In this document: positions 12,023 to 27,000 of the stretch, piece by piece
How the letters are laid out: each line of letters starts with the position of its first letter
Position numbering within the stretch: the first letter of the stretch is position 1
Assembly (NCBI RefSeq): GCF_012273895.1
Contig: NC_052106.1
Coordinates: 8,246,001-8,310,000, forward strand
Origin: Zerene cesonia
Lineage: Eukaryota; Arthropoda; Insecta; Lepidoptera; Pieridae
Direction of reading: 5' to 3'
Length of the DNA stretch: 64,000 nt
Program-made: the position numbers and the translations under genes
Notes under the pieces: generated by a model
Told to the model about the DNA's origin: nothing
The model's input: the letters and a program-made list of their open reading frames with translations, nothing else
Database searches by the model: none

Positions 12023-15000
12023 GTAAGTATTTCAACATACAATATTTAAAATATACTGTTGGACTTGAAAGTATATTTTGGTAAATTTGAATTTATATCA
12101 CAGGACTGATATAAAACTAACTCGTCTATGTCAAAAAATGTTATAATAAAATACATTAATACAGTTGAAAGAATTGTTGTACAAATTCTTAAGTAGTCAT
12201 GTTATAATCTAGTACGAATAATTTATTACTTTGTGTATTTTTAGAATGTCCTTCCGGACGTCGTTCATTCTCAACAGATCACTGCTTTGGGGAGTGAAGA
12301 AAAACCCGATATAGACACGGGACAAAATAGACAGGTTTCGCAAGATATCTCTATAAATGTGGAAAGTGTTAGTGAGGCTGAGTCAGTATCAGAACAAATT
12401 CCCTCCAAAATTGAATATTCTCTATCTGAAGCGAATGTTGGTCACTCACAGTCGAGTGATTTGTTAAGACCTGATACAAATCCTGAGAATGTTTCTCTCA
12501 GAAACTCCCCTCACTTAGCAATATCTCACTCCCACAGTATTAGCCCCTGTGCCCTAGATGCAAAGCAAAGCACTTCATGGAATTTAGATATAGACCCCTC
12601 GGATGTTCACATTAGTAATGAGAGCCCTGTGAACCTACCAGTGTCATCTGATACATCTAAAGATGTACCAAAACCAAATCAGTCAAAATCATCAATGTAT
12701 AGTGAGCAGGATGAAATTGAATCACCCAAAAGTGATTATATTGACTCATTAAATGAAAATGGGAGCCAAAAATCAGCCTCCAAAAGTAATGAAAATCCCA
12801 TTGAAAGTGCTACACATGATCAAAAGTGTGAAACCGTTGAAAAATCAAACTCAGGATCTGAAGAGATTATAAAATTAGATATTAGGGGAATGGGTGCCCC
12901 TAAGTTTCCTTTAGAATCAGCCAAAATAATATTTGGACCTCCACCTGAAGGGGCAGTGATGATGGGGCCCACTGTAGGACCAATTCCAATTTTCCCTATC
13001 CTGACACCTCAAGTTGACACAGAAGCATTAGAAATAGATGAAGTATTTCATGGCAGGATAGCAGAGACTGAAGAATCAGCAGTCATTGTGGAGGAAATCT
13101 TTGATGAAACAGACATTCAAAAATCCTCTGATAAGTCTTTAAGTTCAGAGGGTAGTGAAAAGTTTGAGCAGGATGTTCTAGTAGAGGAAGTGACAGTTGG
13201 CTGCGACGTAAGAGAGAAAAGAGACGGGGCTCAGCCTAAATCACTTGCGCCCGAAGAGACCATGTCATTTAGCACTATGACCACTGATTATAAAACCATT
13301 TGTGAAGAATACCATGTGAAGGTACTGCTTGCATGTGTGCTATGTTACTGTGTGTGCTTAATTTCGGTTGTGTTTGTGTGTTGCATACTAATTTTGCTAT
13401 TGACATCCATTGTATGCTACATTTGCACACTACATGTTTTACACTTTCACATTTTTAAAAGCATGGCTAAATTTGTCTATTTCTAAGTGTAGTTTAATTG
13501 AAGAAATAAATTTTTGTTATTGTGTTTGAATTTTTGTTTGTTTGTTTTAGTTACAGAAATATTTATTTCTCCTAATTATTAAAAAAAAAATGTGTAAAAT
13601 AATGAAACTCTTTGCTGTCAAAATAATGTAATATTCATTCAGTCAAAACATTTTTATATTGTGTACTGTGATTTTAATATTTATGATTTACAATGCCTGT
13701 TTGTATCGTTATTATTTTAAAGTGTCTGCATTTTATTGTTTGTAAGTGTTTATCAGCTTTCCATCTATCATTTCAGCTTGTGCAATTTGAAGAAGCTATA
13801 AGCCAACGTGACCACCAAATTGAACAACTGAAAATCTCATTGCAGAGGTATCAGGAGCTGCATAATGCTGAACACTCTGATGATACTATAAAAGCCCAAT
13901 TATCTGATTTTATCAAATACCAATCAATGCTAAAAGACGACTCCACAAAATTTTTCTCTGCAGTCATGAGCGGTACTGGTTCATTACCAAGTTCAAATGG
14001 AGAGAAAGACATGGACCGAGAAGAAATAACAGTGAACTATTCGAAATCAGATATTCAATCTGCATCGGAATCAGATGATTTTCAAACAGGCTTTGAAAAT
14101 AAAGTGTCTATACTTTTAAATAAATTTGAAGGTTACATAGAAGATAATTTGCGTAATAAGTTGCGAGAAAGTTTGATCCAAGTGTTATGTGATGAGATTG
14201 GTAAGATGCGAATGGAATATGACACGGACATCAGAGATCTTGAGAGCCAGATGCGGCAGGATAAACAATCGTACTCGGTTGAGACACGACGACTCAGAGA
14301 ATTATTGAGTTCTGTTAAATCAGGTAATGCTGATATAGATGAACTGAAAAAAGAGTTGAGCTCGAAGTACGAAAAAGAGATGGAAAACTTACGAATGTTT
14401 TTCGAAAAGAAATGCTCAGATATGGAGAGGAGGTGAGTTTTAGTGATTTGCCGTAGTGATTTCTTGGTTGCTATGAAAGTCTTACTAATCTATTTTTGTT
14501 TGTTATGCTGCCAGGACTAATAGGTAAGTGACTATAACTATTACCACATAACTTTTAATACAAATTCAACAAAGTCAATTCATAAATGGTTTTACTAACT
14601 GAAATAATATGCAAAATAACAAACAAATCACATTCATATATAATAACAAACATCAGTCAAATCACCTTTTCAATGGACAAAATACTTGTTCCACTTTGTA
14701 CTTGTTATAACTAACAAGTACAATACGAAATAATCATATTTGATAAGTTATGAAACTATTTTTTTTTATTCTTAACAACCAGAAAGTTATTATTCTTACT
14801 GATATTATGAATGCGAAAGTTTTTCGAAATGAAAAAGTGTTTCGTTGTATATCAGTCTTTCTTTCACCTCACAGCGTAGCGATTTTATCGTGTGCTGTTG
14901 GAGAATAACATAGACTACATTTGACCGGGCATCAACAAACAAACAAACAAACAAACAAACATCTATCTCATCCCCTTGGGAACTTTCCCTTTATCCCGTG

Positions 15001-18000
15001 TAAATGAAGTCACTGGCGGAATGCTTGTTTATCATATTTACCATGGAACATGCACTGTCGTATCCTTTTGACCCAATAATTGTATTTCAATTTGCAGCTA
15101 TTCGGAGGAGGTGTGGCGAGGGCGCGCGTGCGTGTCGCCCTGCTCGGAGGAGGAGGGTGCGGGCGGCGCGGGGGGAGCGGGGGACGCGCGCCGCCGCACG
15201 CGCTCCGCCGACCTCGCGCCTGCGCTGCGGCTCGAGGTGTGTTGGTTCGCGATACTTTAATGTCTTTTCTTTATTGTCTCTAGCTCGTACCTGATACAGT
15301 ATTGGTTAATTTGAGTGACGGAAAATGACAGGATGATTTTTTAGTTTCCTAACGCGTCCGTGGTAAGTTGCAGAAGCCCTTCTGGCTAACATCGAGATTC
15401 ACCACAAAAAGAAAAACGAACGGAAACTGACGTGTGCCAAGTTTGCAATTTTTGTGAGACATTTTTTTTTATAAATATGCAAGGCAATAAAATTAAGTAT
15501 AACATTGTTCAAAAATACGAATAATATCGGCCCTAATTTTGTTTCCATTTACTTTTTCAATCATAATTTAAAATTTCAATAATAATTTAAAAGTAAAAAC
15601 AATACCGTGTTTGAATAAGATTGTACTATATCGATGTCTAGGTAAACAATAAACAATGCTTATTTCTATTATATTTCTATTCCAGACTTCTACACCAATA
15701 GATTTCTCTCAGAAGCAATCCACCAAGAAACTAGAGCAGCAAATAGAAGAATTGAAAGCAGAGCATCTCGCGTATATAAACGAGCTGCAAGCCCGGCACA
15801 AGGAAGAAATTGTTTCACTTGAAGAACAGGTAAGAAAATCACTACTTATTAGATAGCTTCTTGTCATCTAGTTCTATAAACGTTTATATGTAATACCGCA
15901 TTCCTGTATCCTCTTCTTCACCCTTCCCAGTCCAGTTCTTTATTCCAGTCGTCAATTCTTTCCTTATCCTTTACCAGTCGAAGGCGGGAATCGCATTTGC
16001 AGTGGCATTACCTCTGCAATTGTTCAATAGTCTCTGCAGTTGTTTGCAACATAAAAAAAAAATAAACTAAGCAATAGATTTAGATGTGGATTCCTTTAAT
16101 AGATAGTTTTTCAAGAGAAATATATTATAAGATGTTTAATATAGTAGAGTATATTTAGTATACGCCTTGCATCTGTTCGAAGCAGGGACGGATCGCTAGT
16201 AGTAAATCTATAGTTTGTTTAATTATAATACAGAACCTTAAATTATTACAAATAAATAGAATAAACTGATTGACATTTAAAATGCTACAATTTTGTAAAT
16301 ACTTGGCTGCAATTAATTTTGCAAAAATTGGCCCGTACTGGGCCAATATATCTAACGAAATCATCATCATTGCAAATAGTCTATTGTTGATTTATGTCCA
16401 TATTTGCTCACTCTGGCCTCCTGAATCATTGTAGATGTCCCATGTCATCTAACTTTTGATTTTAGGATAAATTTTCCTACGAAATATTTTCCCTTTTTTA
16501 AAAATAAATTAATTCTTATATTCTAAAATTTAATTCTTTCCACAGATAACCCACTTGAAAGCGCACATACAAACTGCGGAGAACACAGAAGCCAATGTCT
16601 CCTTGTACCAGCAGGACATAGATTTGGAACTTGAGAAGGTTAATATAAAATTGTGTTTATCGTTCTGGCATCAGCTCCCTTGCATTGTAATTATGTGCCT
16701 CCCCGTGTTTTTAATTAACACAATAATTCATAAATACCTGCGCAAATAATAGCTAATTTTTAACTTCGATAATGTCCCGAACATGTTTAGTTGAAATAAA
16801 AGCTTTAGTTAAGAAAACTGATTGAAATATATGAATGGAGTAAGGGCAGATAAATATAATGTTTAAAAAAAAGTAATTAATTAGACATTTTCAAATTTTA
16901 TATTTAATTATTGATATAACAATACAAAAATAACAGAAAATTTAATATTTAGGTTGGCGTCGCCACGGCTCGGCAAATTGACGCGGGTTCGAACCCCGCC
17001 ACGTGATAAAAAAAATTTAGTCCTTAAAAAATTCTCATACACTAATAAAGACTCGAAAGTAGTAAAGACTTTAAACAAAATTATTTTCTGTTTTCAAATC
17101 ATATATTTGTTATCACTGTTATCTCTTGCTGTTTTTACTCTTCATATTTCACTTAGCTTCTTTCATATTAAGAATTACCAAAATGGTATATTATCTATTA
17201 TAGACCCTACTTTAAATGATAAATTATTTATTATGTGCAATGAAATTATTTCCCTACAAGCTATGAGGTAAGCATGAATTCTGCCGTCCAATTTTTGAAT
17301 TAACTATATCCTTAAATGTACACAGATTTCATTTGTAAATACCACTCTAATTGAATTATGACAACCCTAATACTATGTATGGGTATTATTAACTTTGTTT
17401 AAATAAATCTCTTAGGGTTGTCACAGTTCTATTATTTTGCTAAGTGTATATTACAACACAAATTTTATGCTAATCTTTGATATAAGTTAACCCTAGTTTA
17501 CCAAAACCTAAGTAAAATTTAATGCTGAATTTTAGTTATGTATTGTTTAAAAGATTAAGTGTTGTAACATGTCCTTGCGTAGCATTTTCCTCTTGGTGTG
17601 TTGTTCAATGTATAATACATCGTATGGTTTGGGTACACGACAGTGGGGCGCTTGCCGTCATATGTGTTGGATTAATTTATATGAGAAATTGATTGATTTT
17701 TATTTTTCACATTAATTAATCCAGCTGTGTTATTAAGCGGAGGTTTTTTTCACAAAAATAAGGAGATAAATGATCAATCTCTTTATCTTTCTTTATATTG
17801 ATAGATAATTTTATGATAAAGAAATATTTAGATTGGAGTCTATCAGATAAGTTTTAGTATACTACGAATTAAGAGATTTATCAGATTTGGTTAATGTTGT
17901 GACTACAACTTAAAGTAATTCTTAATAGTAAGCTTGTTTAAACCTTTGTTCCTTTCGACTGCAATCTTTACAAACACATTTAAGTAATAGTTTTCAGTTC

Positions 18001-21000
18001 ATTTTTAAGGATGGAAGCTGGAAGGTAAAAAAATCGATTTAATTATACATAACTGTAAAATAATTAAAAATTCCAAGCCACAATACTTATTTTATAAAAT
18101 ATCCACTCGTAAAATATATAAGAAAAAACCCCTCCCGCCAACCGCGCGACCTTCGCCAGCACCCCACTGTCGGTACACGTGCATGCACTAACCGCTCGCT
18201 GCACGTCAGGCGCGGCGCGACGAGGCGGTGCGCAGGCAGGTGCTGGACCAGCTGCAGGAACAGCTGCAGGTATGACACGGATGCTTTTTGTTCTAGTACG
18301 TTCTACGGCTGTCTCTGGGGAGATAGAGTTGGGAAGAATAGTCTGGGGGGGTTACCGGGACGTCTGAAGGCAATAGTAATTCCAGTCTGGGAATAAGACG
18401 GCTATATACGTCAACCGCACTCGTCGTTTCGTACTGGAATAAGTACTGCTTTAAGATGTCACTGTAAACCCCCCCATGTTGAAAAGCGTTTAACTGATCA
18501 TAGTGTAGAGTCGAAAAAGTATAATGTGTAATAGAATAGTTAGTAAAATGATAATAGAAAACTGTAACATTATCAAAAGTTATTATATATTTTCCAATTT
18601 GGTAGCGACGCTCCTTTGGCGTAGTTATTTCATAGAGGGTGTTCTTCTTACCTTTAACCTTAATTGCTAAATATTTTTATAAAAAGGCTCACATTTAAAC
18701 TGGTTTGTGATATAGCTAGACATGTTTTCTTTATTCGTTCCCTTTACATTTCTTTCTATGAGTATATATTGCCTCAAAAGTTTGTATTCCGTATTATTAT
18801 TATTATCACTTTTTAAATTCACCCAATATGTATTTTATAGTATCTACTCTTTTTCTTGTCCTTGTTTTTCCCTTTCTAACGCTACTGCTTCATTCTCCTT
18901 CAAACGTTTTTGATGTTGTTTTTAATACCATATTAGAGTTTCAGAAAAATTATTAATCTGACTACAAAAAAGCAACATATTTTTATTGTTTAACAACATT
19001 AATTTTCGGGGCTTACAATGATTTTATTTATTGTCTAATTCTTAAACAAATTTATTGTCCTACGTTTTGAGAATAATATTAATGCACATGCACACACTTT
19101 TTTGTTCTTTAGTGGCAATTCCCGATCCCACTGAAGGTGTATTCTGCCAATGTCAAGAACTGTTGAACAGATGATCTAAGTTTGTGTAAGATACTATACG
19201 TTTAAGTTACTTGTAACGTATTAATAATTACTACGCCAAAAGTACATTCCGAACTTTAAAATGGATCCTCACCACTAGTATTGCTCGTAGATAAGGATAT
19301 AAGCAATATTAATCGCAAGGACCCATTAGGCATTCCTAACGCTATTATAATATCGTTTGATTAGTGGTTTCAAACGGATTGAAATGATTTATTTCCTTGA
19401 CCACTAAACGGAATGTTTAAATCTCAATTTCGGGGTCTTCTGTGCTCTTTGAATACACGTAACAGGGTAGCTACTGAAAGTGTTCATATGAACTTTATTT
19501 AATTATATAGGAAAGAGAATTTCGTAAAGGTGTGTGTTGTGATCATGGTAAAAATGATACTAGCAGTGAACTAAGATGAGTCAACCATACTATTTCTAAC
19601 TTTTTACTAATAAGATTTTCTTAAAAAACGTAATTCAGTTTTTTTTATTTGAGCAGCCAAAAAATATGAATTTCTCACGATTTTATTTGTATACGCTAGA
19701 GTTCGATGTAAAAGCTAGGTCTACTTCAGAAAATCCTATAAACTTTTCCTCTATCTCATAATATGTTGTTGGCAAAGATACGAAGAACTTTGACAATTAT
19801 TAACTTTGCAGATCGTCAAACCCGGAACTCTCAAGAGATGCCAAGTGTATGTGGGTCGCATTTGCTAATTCGTTTATATCGTCTAGTACGATTTGACTGA
19901 GCCACCGAGTTAATAGTTATTTTAACTGATCTTGATGTGCCAGTTTTATGGTCCTCGTTTCCTATGCTTTAATTTGCTGAATATTATGAATTCTGTCACT
20001 TCACCGAAGTTGTGTCTCTTGGGAACAACAAATATGTTTAAAATATATACATAATTTTAATGTATCCCTACGTTTACATCGTCCACGTAAGATTTTGTGC
20101 ACCGTTTAGCTTCGTTCGACCTACGAGACGAGATTCTTGTTACATTTTCTTCTTATGTTGATATGATTCAATCATTAACTAAACGGATGCGTGTAAAGTC
20201 AGTATCACCAGCTTGTGTAATACGTTTTGACGCTTTATTTCATTCGTCTAACACCGACCCATTGTTGGCCAAACGCCAATCATAAAAGCACCATGAATAA
20301 AGTCGAGGTTCCTTACTAATCACAACTAGAGCAAGGTCTGTAGTTGTTGTGACTTACAGTTTGTCCGCAACTGGTTTACCGCGCTTTTTTGAGGTTATAA
20401 TTTGTTGCTGTTGACCAATAAAGAAGAATATTTGTGTTGTTGTGTTTAAAATACAGTGGTTAAATAACAGTGACTGACAATGTGAGAATGCCGGATCGTA
20501 ATCATTTACTTTGTTCGCGTAGAGTGAGTAATAAAGTATTTTAATTAACAACGGTTTTCTTGAATAAAACATGCTCGAGATTACCCACCATATGATAAGC
20601 CACCGCCCAATCTCGCGGTTATATCACAATATCAATAAATATATTCTATGTAATTGTTTTTTGAAATATAAGTGCTACACTGAGAAGCATTATAAAAGAA
20701 AAGGAGATCAAAGGCATGCTGTTCATATGTCAACATTGTGGCGTTGATCAGAGAGTAGTACTTGGGTTAGGTAGATTGACCCAATCAGAATGTTGTCAGT
20801 GTGCTATATGTAAAGCATTGCATTATATATGAATGTGTCAAATAGGAGGGTTGTCAATATTTTGTTATTGTCAATGAATTAAGCGGCTTAAATATTCTGC
20901 TTTTACCAAGTCAATGCTTTTATTTTATTATTAGTTAGGGAAATACGCTGCGAATATGTGTTTTGGCTTCAGGCGACGCGTCTATTAGTTTGATATTAGA

Positions 21001-24000
21001 AAGAAAGAGAGAAAAAACATTAATTTAGATATAATTATGTATATAGTAAACTACCAGGCGTAGATTAACACGTTATTTATAAATAATTAATCTTAATCTT
21101 TTCTATAATTAATAATAAACAAATTAATTAAGAAAATTGTAGCTTTGTTTTGCCTCCATTGTAAGTTAAATAAAAAAAGCCGAGTTCGCATGTAAGACAG
21201 CAATTGATTAAATATTAATAGAGGGCTAGAAATATTTAAGATAATGTATTGACAGTAGTATTCATGACAAAAAATGTATATCTCACTTCTATTTCAATCA
21301 GGCCTTGCTTTACTTTTAGTGACGCATGCGTTCTTTCATTGGATTCGAAACCATCCTTCAGTATCTTTCACTCTAAGGCGCTTTCGTCGTTAAATAAAAA
21401 TGCACGACAAAGACCTGATTTAGAGTGAAGATAAATAGAATTGTGGAAACTCATTATGTCTATTTCAAGGATCAGAGTCATCGATGCCATTTTAAAATAT
21501 AGTGGCGTTTGGTTGGAGTGCCGCCAGATTAACTGGCATTTTTCGCGTGAATGACCCGGTTCCGGACCACGCTGTCTGGATCATTTGTTTTCTTATTTCC
21601 CTTGTGTGAAACGCTTGAAATTGTGTCCTTATAAGATCAGTGGCGTTCTGGTGTATTGCAATGTTGCAATCGTAGGACATGTATCCCAAGGCTAAATTTG
21701 TTGTTTATATTGTAAAACTCATCGTTTATTTAATCTAAATCCCAACTACATGTTTTGTTCTCAAGTAATAGGCTTAATTTTCCGCTACTCTCTATCTTTA
21801 TGTAGTAGGGATAGATCAGTAACTGTAATTCTTGAGCGAATAAAAATTATCGGTGTTGTGAACTTTTCTTTGAATTTCAATTACAACCACGATGGATTGG
21901 CACGTTTCGAACCCTGACCCTGACTATGGTATTCGAAAAGAAAAAAACTAATCCTTTACGGTTGCAATGAACCTGAAGTAACGTTTTATAGTTATTTTAT
22001 GTTCTTTATACCACTTTTTAAAGCAGACTAACATGCAAAAAGCAGCTTTATTGGTATAAAACAATCTGTTCCAGGCCTTGTTATTCAGGTTGTTATAGTG
22101 TTTACCATTATTAAATGTATTTAATTATGCCTATACCATGAAAATTAATAAACAACCTCCATTATAACTTTGGGGTGATTTAAAAATTTATTGAAAAAAC
22201 AAACAATGCACTAATTACTTAATGAGAACAAAACACTAGGTACTTATGATCGCAATAATTACAGACTTATGCTATTAACAATAGGTCTCAATATAAATGG
22301 GTTTGCTTATACAATCAGCAGCTGTGATAAGGTGCGGGTCAACTCTTGGACCTCGCCGCAGTGTGTGATTGCTGTTGGAGCTTTCGAGTCGATTGTTTTT
22401 GTGGTTTTTGGTTTACAAGTGTTTTGGTGTGAAGTGGTGAAGTGGTGAATAATGAATGTGATTAGTGATGTTGTTGTAAGTGCATTTTTGGGTTGATTTA
22501 GTTGGGATAATCGTGACGTGTGATAACGTCAGAGCCGTGCTATTCTTATCTCGAGAAAGCAGTGGCAAGATAAATGTATCTATGGCAATAAATGTTTGAG
22601 AATAAAACTCTTAAGCATAGATAGTGCAATTTCTTTATGGTGTTTGAGACACGCTATTGCATAATAGCTTTGGTTTTTAACCTCAGAAAAGCAGGTTTCT
22701 CAATTCGCCCCTAACATATATTTATATCGATTTTGACTTGACTTTATTTTTGATGGCTGTTAAATTTTTTGTCAAGTGGTTTAAGTATAATTAAGTCTTC
22801 CTTATATATATACTCATATGAGAAGGAGAAATTATGTGACGTACACGTTTACTTTTATGTTCAGTATAAAATAGTTGATGGAATGCTTTAATTGAATAAA
22901 TGAAGATATCATAATAGTAAGATTCCTCTAGACTCAATTTTAACCCACTTTTAACGGACAGATTTACTTCAAACTTTGTACATCAATAATCTCACTAGTT
23001 TATATCATTCTCCATATTAGGATAGCCAGGATAAGTTTCTAACGCTTATACACTGTATATGAGCAAGTAAGACATTTTGATTGATTCTATTATAAAACGT
23101 ATTTTTCTACTATTTATTATTACGTGTTGTGTTCCACATATGCGCATACACAACGCATACCTTTACAAATTTCGCTTCTATATAACGAAGAAATAAACAA
23201 ATTAGCACAGAACAGAAGAGCACTATTTTTATAGTATAATTTGAACCCAGGTTCTCCTATCGGACCCCGACGCGGAGTTGTCTAGTTGGCCACTCGAGCT
23301 GGTTGCTCTACGGGAGAAGATACATGGGGATAAATCGCAGCAGGAGAAAGAAGTGAGTATTTCTTTTATTAAGAATATTTAAAACGATGGTTTTTGAAAT
23401 GTATTTCGGTAAAAGCAATGTCAATTCAAATATCATGTAGAAAAACATCCGATGGGTTCTTAATAGTAGTTATATAAAGTTTAGATGATTGTCATCCAGA
23501 AAGCATGTGGATGTTTTGCGGGATCATGTGTATAGTTTGTTTTATATTTTGTTCCAATTTTTAAACTACAAAGCAGTTAATTGCTCTTTTTTAAAAGAAC
23601 AACTACTGAGTTTCTTGTCAGCTCTGCTCTGTACAAACTGCTTTCCGAACCGGTGGTAAATGTTAAAACTGTGTTATGACGATTCAAAAATGCTTCTATA
23701 AGAAGCCTTATTGAATAAATAAATGTTTTAGTTGTACTGTATTTATATGACCAATAAACAAAAACTCGAAGTACACTGGAATCGGATCAATATAACTTCA
23801 GTCGCAAACAAAGATCAGCGCAGACGCTAGTTGACCATCGTCAATCAGATTAATGGTTAGAGCGAATTTCACGAATCACGCGTTCAGTATGCGAGGGTGT
23901 CCCGTATTTATAGACTACCCTCCATAGATATATGTTGCTCCGGCCCGCCGCGACGAATCTCAAAACACCGTCATTTGATAGCTATTTGAGCCGGATTCGC

Positions 24001-27000
24001 TGCTTGTTTTGTGGCGCTTCGGATTTTGACGGAGCGCGGAGTGATCGGCTGATGGATCGATTGTTGATTTGTGGCAATCTTGTTGGACTTATAATTGATG
24101 TTTTTGTATAGAAAACATTGGAATTCCTTTAGGTTTATAGCCAAACGTAAATTTTAAAGGCAGCAACAGGGCGAATACATAAATATAATGCATCTCGTAA
24201 AGAAAGTCGACTAGTGATACAGATAACAAATTAATTCCATCTGTTATCGGACTTAATGTTTTTTTTTTTTATTTTCTTATAACATTTTAATAAGTATGGC
24301 TTGGTTCGATTCATATTTCCATAGAGATTGTTAGTAATGTGTACATGCACAGTCTTCTAGCGGATCAAGCTGATAGCTTAATGAAGAGGTCATCTTTGTG
24401 TACAATAATATCTATAACGGAAACGTAAACAATTATCGCCATCCATATCGCCAATATATATATAATGGGTTATTTAAGCGTATAGAGAGAGAATCAGATT
24501 ATTTTTGGATGAAAGTAACGTATCGGACGTCTGTAAATACGTTACAGTTAAACTTATAAAACCCTTTATACCCTTTACTCTATATCTGTGTGTTGTCGTA
24601 TCTTTGTGATGATTTTTGAAATCTTTGTTAAGTGAAATGACGTAGAAATGAAGCTACCGTTTTAATGGTCCGATTATTGATTTTATCTAATGCAAAACAT
24701 ATATGGAAAAATTAAGTACCTACTTTATTTATTTATTTATTTATTTATTACTCTTTAACAAAAATTGTACAAGAAACTTAAAAATATATACATATATTAA
24801 TAACCATTAAGAAGAAGAAGAGCTACTTCACGAAACGCCTTCTTGGTTCGGTGGTTATCTTATGAGCGTAGAATCTAGGGGCCCTGGATTCGATTCTCGG
24901 CGGAGATTCACAAAAAAATATGTCTCGGTCTGGCAGGATACCGAAGGCTCATCACCTACGTGTCCAGTCCTCAGGGCTATACAGGAGAAGATTATGAAAT
25001 TCGTTTCTATTGAAACCTATTTGTTTCCTAGTATTTTAAAGGAACGTTAACGAGTCATGTCATTTCTATTTGTTAACAACTTCAGCTGTCGATACTAATT
25101 GATTGAAAGTCACAGTTTTATCTCAATTCTGTCAACATCGATCGTTTGGTGGAGACTGAGCTTCAGGGGAAATCCCATCTGATATAGTCATAACGTGTAC
25201 ATTGACACAGGTTATATATAATATCTTATACCTTTAAACGAGCAATTCTTGNNNNNNNNNNNNNNNNNNNNNNNNNNNNNNNNNNNNNNNNNNNNNNNNN
25301 NNNNNNNNNNNNNNNNNNNNNNNNNNNNNNNNNNNNNNNNNNNNNNNNNNNNNNNNNNNNNNNNNNNNNNNNNNNNNNNNNNNNNNNNNNNNNNNNNNNN
25401 NNNNNNNNNNNNNNNNNNNNNNNNNNNNNNNNNNNNNNNNNNNNNNNNNNNNNNNNNNNNNNNNNNNNNNNNNNNNNNNNNNNNNNNNNNNNNNNNNNNN
25501 NNNNNNNNNNNNNNNNNNNNNNNNNNNNNNNNNNNNNNNNNNNNNNNNNNNNNNNNNNNNNNNNNNNNNNNNNNNNNNNNNNNNNNNNNNNNNNNNNNNN
25601 NNNNNNNNNNNNNNNNNNNNNNNNNNNNNNNNNNNNNNNNNNNNNNNNNNNNNNNNNNNNNNNNNNNNNNNNNNNNNNNNNNNNNNNNNNNNNNNNNNNN
25701 NNNNNNNNNNNNNNNNNNNNNNNNNNNNNNNNNNNNNNNNNNNNNNNNNNNNNNNNNNNNNNNNNNNNNNNNNNNNNNNNNNNNNNNNNNNNNNNNNNNN
25801 NNNNNNNNNNNNNNNNNNNNNNNNNNNNNNNNNNNNNNNNNNNNNNNNNNNNNNNNNNNNNNNNNNNNNNNNNNNNNNNNNNNNNNNNNNNNNNNNNNNN
25901 NNNNNNNNNNNNNNNNNNNNNNNNNNNNNNNNNNNNNNNNNNNNNNNNNNNNNNNNNNNNNNNNNNNNNNNNNNNNNNNNNNNNNNNNNNNNNNNNNNNN
26001 NNNNNNNNNNNNNNNNNNNNNNNNNNNNNNNNNNNNNNNNNNNNNNNNNNNNNNNNNNNNNNNNNNNNNNNNNNNNNNNNNNNNNNNNNNNNNNNNNNNN
26101 NNNNNNNNNNNNNNNNNNNNNNNNNNNNNNNNNNNNNNNNNNNNNNNNNNNNNNNNNNNNNNNNNNNNNNNNNNNNNNNNNNNNNNNNNNNNNNNNNNNN
26201 NNNNNNNNNNNNNNNNNNNNNNNNNNNNNNNNNNNNNNNNNNNNNNNNNNNCGCGGTTGACAAAACAAAAATGTTCCGAGGATCCACTCTACTGTATGAC
26301 TCACTTCTAACGGACGTTATGGGAAGACCAGTATTTATAAAGCTACATACAAGCGCGTAATGGAGTACAGTGTGTATTTGTTTGGAATGATTCGATGGAT
26401 AGGATAAAAATATCGATACATAGGTTTAATTCTTTTAGTTTTTACTTTTTCCCCCATTTAAATCAAATGTGCTTTAAAATAAAGTTCTTAAAGCTGTTGT
26501 TACAACGAACAACATGTAATATTTTAGCATTAGATTAACGCGCCTAACCAAGTTTCTACAGGTAATTCGACTCTCAAAACCACTAAACTATAGCATTCAG
26601 CTGACATACATCTCTTAAGAATGTCAATTCCAGAAACTGTCCTTTCACAGTGGTTCTCAGTCACTTCTTTATTGCGTCGTTACATAATTCCCTTAAAGGG
26701 ATCGTGCTACATCTTAAAAGCGGTGTAATTTGTTCAAAACGCGGAAGTCTGGCTCGAGGAAGCGTTACATTTAACTGCAACAACGAATTGACGCGTTCCC
26801 GGAATTTTTGTTTATGTATTTTTTAGTGCAGTTTAATTCAAATCATAAATGTTCATGATAGCGCTGGAGCAGAAAATACATTTCCATCCATATGACTTTT
26901 GTGGAAAACTATTATAAACTGTAATTTTAATAAATAAGGCACTTCTACTCCATTTGATTTTGCCAACTGGATGAACGATTTAACGATGCAGAATTTCGAA

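Noticed and set aside
13322..13486. Reading through Plp exon 2 into intron 2 gives a hydrophobic, membrane-like tail
   Set aside because: T-rich introns encode hydrophobic residues by composition, and the donor and exon 3 acceptor are good; at most a retained-intron product.
16954..17271. 105-codon frame starting in the tRNA-like fragment
   Set aside because: Begins inside a repeat and is Lys/Phe/Ile-rich from AT composition; exons 6 and 7 of Plp join without it.
20716..20832. 38-codon frame with CQHC and CCQCAICK cysteines
   Set aside because: Too short, and no start or splice context or known family; probably chance.
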